A DNA stretch of 10,701 nucleotides, taken from assembly GCA_030620255.1 (NCBI GenBank), contig JAUXFB010000017.1, forward strand, positions 1 to 10,701, written 5' to 3'. The notes beneath the pieces are model-generated. The model was not told where the DNA came from. It was given only the letters and a program-made list of their open reading frames with translations, and did not search any database. Below, piece after piece: positions 9,344-10,701 of the stretch. The stretch comes from Candidatus Aminicenantota bacterium (GTDB lineage Bacteria; Acidobacteriota; Aminicenantia; UBA2199). Each line of letters starts with the position of its first letter. The first letter of the stretch is position 1. The translations under genes were made by a program, and so were the position numbers.

Positions 9344-10570
9344 ATGATAAGAATATTAATTTTACTTTTTTCATTTTTTGTTTTAAATTTTTCTCCTGTT
9401 TTTAGTGATACTGATCAGGATACACTTCCAATTGGTAATTCGAAATATAAATTTTTTATGAGTAAAATTGAAAAGGATCAAATCATAGAAACTTCTACAA
9501 ATAAGGTTGTTTCAATTTCGGATATTGTTAATAAAAACTTTGCAACGGATGTCTTTATTATAGGTGAGTATCATGATAATTATGAGTGTCACAAATTCCA
9601 AAAGGAGTTTATTGAGACTCTATATAAAAAGTATCCTAAAATAGTTGTTGGATTTGAGTTTTTTTTAAGAAATCAGGATAGTATTCTTGAAAGATGGAGC
9701 GCAGGAAACATAACAGAAGATGAGCTGCTAAAAAAAACGGGATGGTATAAGAGAAGTTCATTGAGTTATGGATATACAAAGATGATAATGGATGTAATTA
9801 AAAAAAATAAGATAAAAGTTATTGGGCTAAATATAAATAGAAAGATTGTTCATAAGGTAGCAACAATGGGTTTAAATAGTCTTTCTAAGGAAGAAAGAAG
9901 ACTTTTTCCAACAATAAATATATATAATAGAGAACATGAATATTTTATTAAAACAATTTTTGCCAAAATTGCAATCCAGGTCCCTTTATGGTTTAAAAAT
10001 GTGTACAATGCTCAAAAGTGCTGGGATGTAATAATGGCTGAATCAATGAGGAAAGTACTATCAATGAAGAAGTATAAGAATTATAAAGGTGTAATTATTG
10101 CAGGTAGTGCTCATGTAGCTTACAAACTTGGAATACCTTTTAGATATAGGGCTGCAAAAAAATCATTAAGATCAACAACAATTGTCCCAGTTCATTTACC
10201 TCTTAAAAATGATAAATCTGAAGGGGAAGGTATGAGTCCAATGATGAAGATGATGGCAGGCAATCTAAAACCTGTTGCAATATTTTCAAGAGGATTGGGT
10301 GACTATATTTTTTCTGTTCCTCAATCTGACAGAAGTTACTTTCCAGTACTTGGAATAAGAGGCAGTTTGAATAATAACCAGTTTGTTATTTCTAAGGTGA
10401 ACAATGGGAGTATTGCTGAAAAAAATGGAATAAAAAAGGGTGATATCATTATTTCTATTGATGGTAATAAGATGACTTCAATAGAGCAATTAAGGCTTTT
10501 AATGTTAAAGAAAAATTGGAATGATTTGATTGGTTTTAAAATTATCAAGAATATTAAAATAGAAAAGTGA
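9344..10570 (+). CDS. Exported ChaN-family (haem-binding/Tiki-like fold) protein with C-terminal PDZ domain
   Basis: A 408-residue exported protein. Residues 1-21 form a signal peptide (hydrophobic 3-20, then FS|DT); no lipobox Cys is present. Residues about 65-320 match the ChaN/DUF399 family: 'DVFIIGEYHDNYECHKFQ' (69-86, with E75, H77, H83), 'VVGFEFFLRNQDSILERWSAGNITEDELLKKTGW' (101-134, with E105), 'QKCWDVIMAESM' (224-235) and 'GVIIAGSAHVAYKLGIPFR' (249-267, with H257). Known ChaN proteins bind haem and are linked to iron uptake; the fold is shared with Tiki-type hydrolases, so an enzymatic role is also possible. A methionine-rich linker follows (five Met in residues 297-304). Residues about 333-405 are a PDZ domain ('VLGIRG', 'VNNGSIAEKNGIKKGDIIISIDGNKMTSIEQL'). 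The gene has its own promoter and strong ribosome site and appears monocistronic. Family call is firm; substrate is not known. Confidence 0.88.
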   Translation: MIRILILLFSFFVLNFSPVFSDTDQDTLPIGNSKYKFFMSKIEKDQIIETSTNKVVSISDIVNKNFATDVFIIGEYHDNYECHKFQKEFIETLYKKYPKIVVGFEFFLRNQDSILERWSAGNITEDELLKKTGWYKRSSLSYGYTKMIMDVIKKNKIKVIGLNINRKIVHKVATMGLNSLSKEERRLFPTINIYNREHEYFIKTIFAKIAIQVPLWFKNVYNAQKCWDVIMAESMRKVLSMKKYKNYKGVIIAGSAHVAYKLGIPFRYRAAKKSLRSTTIVPVHLPLKNDKSEGEGMSPMMKMMAGNLKPVAIFSRGLGDYIFSVPQSDRSYFPVLGIRGSLNNNQFVISKVNNGSIAEKNGIKKGDIIISIDGNKMTSIEQLRLLMLKKNWNDLIGFKIIKNIKIEK

Positions 10571-10615
10571 TTTAATAAATTTCCTTAAATTATTTAAAAA
10601 AAAACAGGGATAGAA

Positions 10616-10643
10616 TTGACCAAACTTGATTTTTGTGTTAAAT
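10616..10643 (+). promoter_or_regulatory. Sigma70-like promoter of the next gene
   Basis: TTGACC (10616-10621) and TTAAAT (10638-10643) are separated by 16 bases. The expected start near 10650 would give a leader of under 20 bases, containing the ribosome site GGAGGGG at 10658-10664. The -35 is one base and the -10 two bases from consensus. Confidence 0.5.
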
Positions 10644-10666
10644 TTTGGCTTAAAATCGGAGGGGTA

Positions 10667-10701
10667 ATGAGTGTAGAGAGAAAATTGCTTGAGCTTGCTA
10701 A
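10667..10701 (+). CDS. 5' end of an unidentified gene (runs off the window)
   Basis: An ATG at 10667 follows GGAGGGG (10658-10664) with only two bases between, a strong but closely spaced ribosome site. The 11 complete codons read MSVERKLLELA, likely the start of an amphipathic helix in a cytoplasmic protein; no signal peptide is evident so far. The fragment is too short to name a family. It has its own upstream promoter, separate from the ChaN-PDZ gene. Confidence 0.6.
   Translation, partial: MSVERKLLELA

Noticed and set aside
10571..10605. A/T-rich imperfect inverted repeat after the ChaN-PDZ gene, followed by an A run
   Set aside because: The stem has mismatches and no G-C pairs, and the run is A, not T, on the coding strand, so it is not a convincing terminator for this gene.

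Overview
This A+T-rich window (roughly one third G+C by eye) comes from a diderm bacterium. It carries conserved core genes, not an accessory island. The F1 operon encodes two different b-type stalk subunits (b' and b) and starts without the a and c genes. Together with an adjacent HslVU protease and a 'CGKKGPL'-type lipoprotein, this recalls low-GC anaerobes of the Desulfobacterota or Deferribacterota kind. That placement is inference from gene content and style; no rRNA or other marker settles it.

Layout. (1) 1-219: 3' end of a methylglyoxal synthase gene on the + strand. (2) 220-400: non-coding, with a near-consensus sigma70 promoter (302-330) pointing into the next operon. (3) 401-6186: seven tightly packed + strand genes for F-type ATP synthase, in the order b', b, delta, alpha, gamma, beta, epsilon. 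Most junctions overlap or abut, so translational coupling is likely; several starts lack a strong ribosome site or use TTG or GTG. (4) 6218-9223: a convergent - strand operon, hslV then hslU (abutting), then a membrane-anchored lipoprotein with three fibronectin-III-like modules. (5) 9224-9343: a divergent promoter region with back-to-back sigma70-like promoters and a perfect 8-bp inverted repeat between them. (6) 9344-10570: an exported ChaN-family protein with a C-terminal PDZ domain and a methionine-rich linker. (7) 10571-10701: a further promoter, a strong ribosome site and the first 11 codons of an unidentified gene.

Function. The seven ATP synthase genes supply all of F1 plus the peripheral stalk; the a/c proton (or sodium) channel must be encoded elsewhere. 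HslV (peptidase) and HslU (unfoldase) form one cytoplasmic ATP-dependent protease. The lipoprotein and the ChaN-PDZ protein act in the cell envelope, but their exact roles are unknown. I see no CRISPR array, tRNA, rRNA, transposon or defence system, and no clear evidence of a new multi-gene system. The points most worth a second look are the ChaN-PDZ protein with its Met-rich linker, the inverted repeat between the divergent promoters, and the start and promoter arrangement of hslV.
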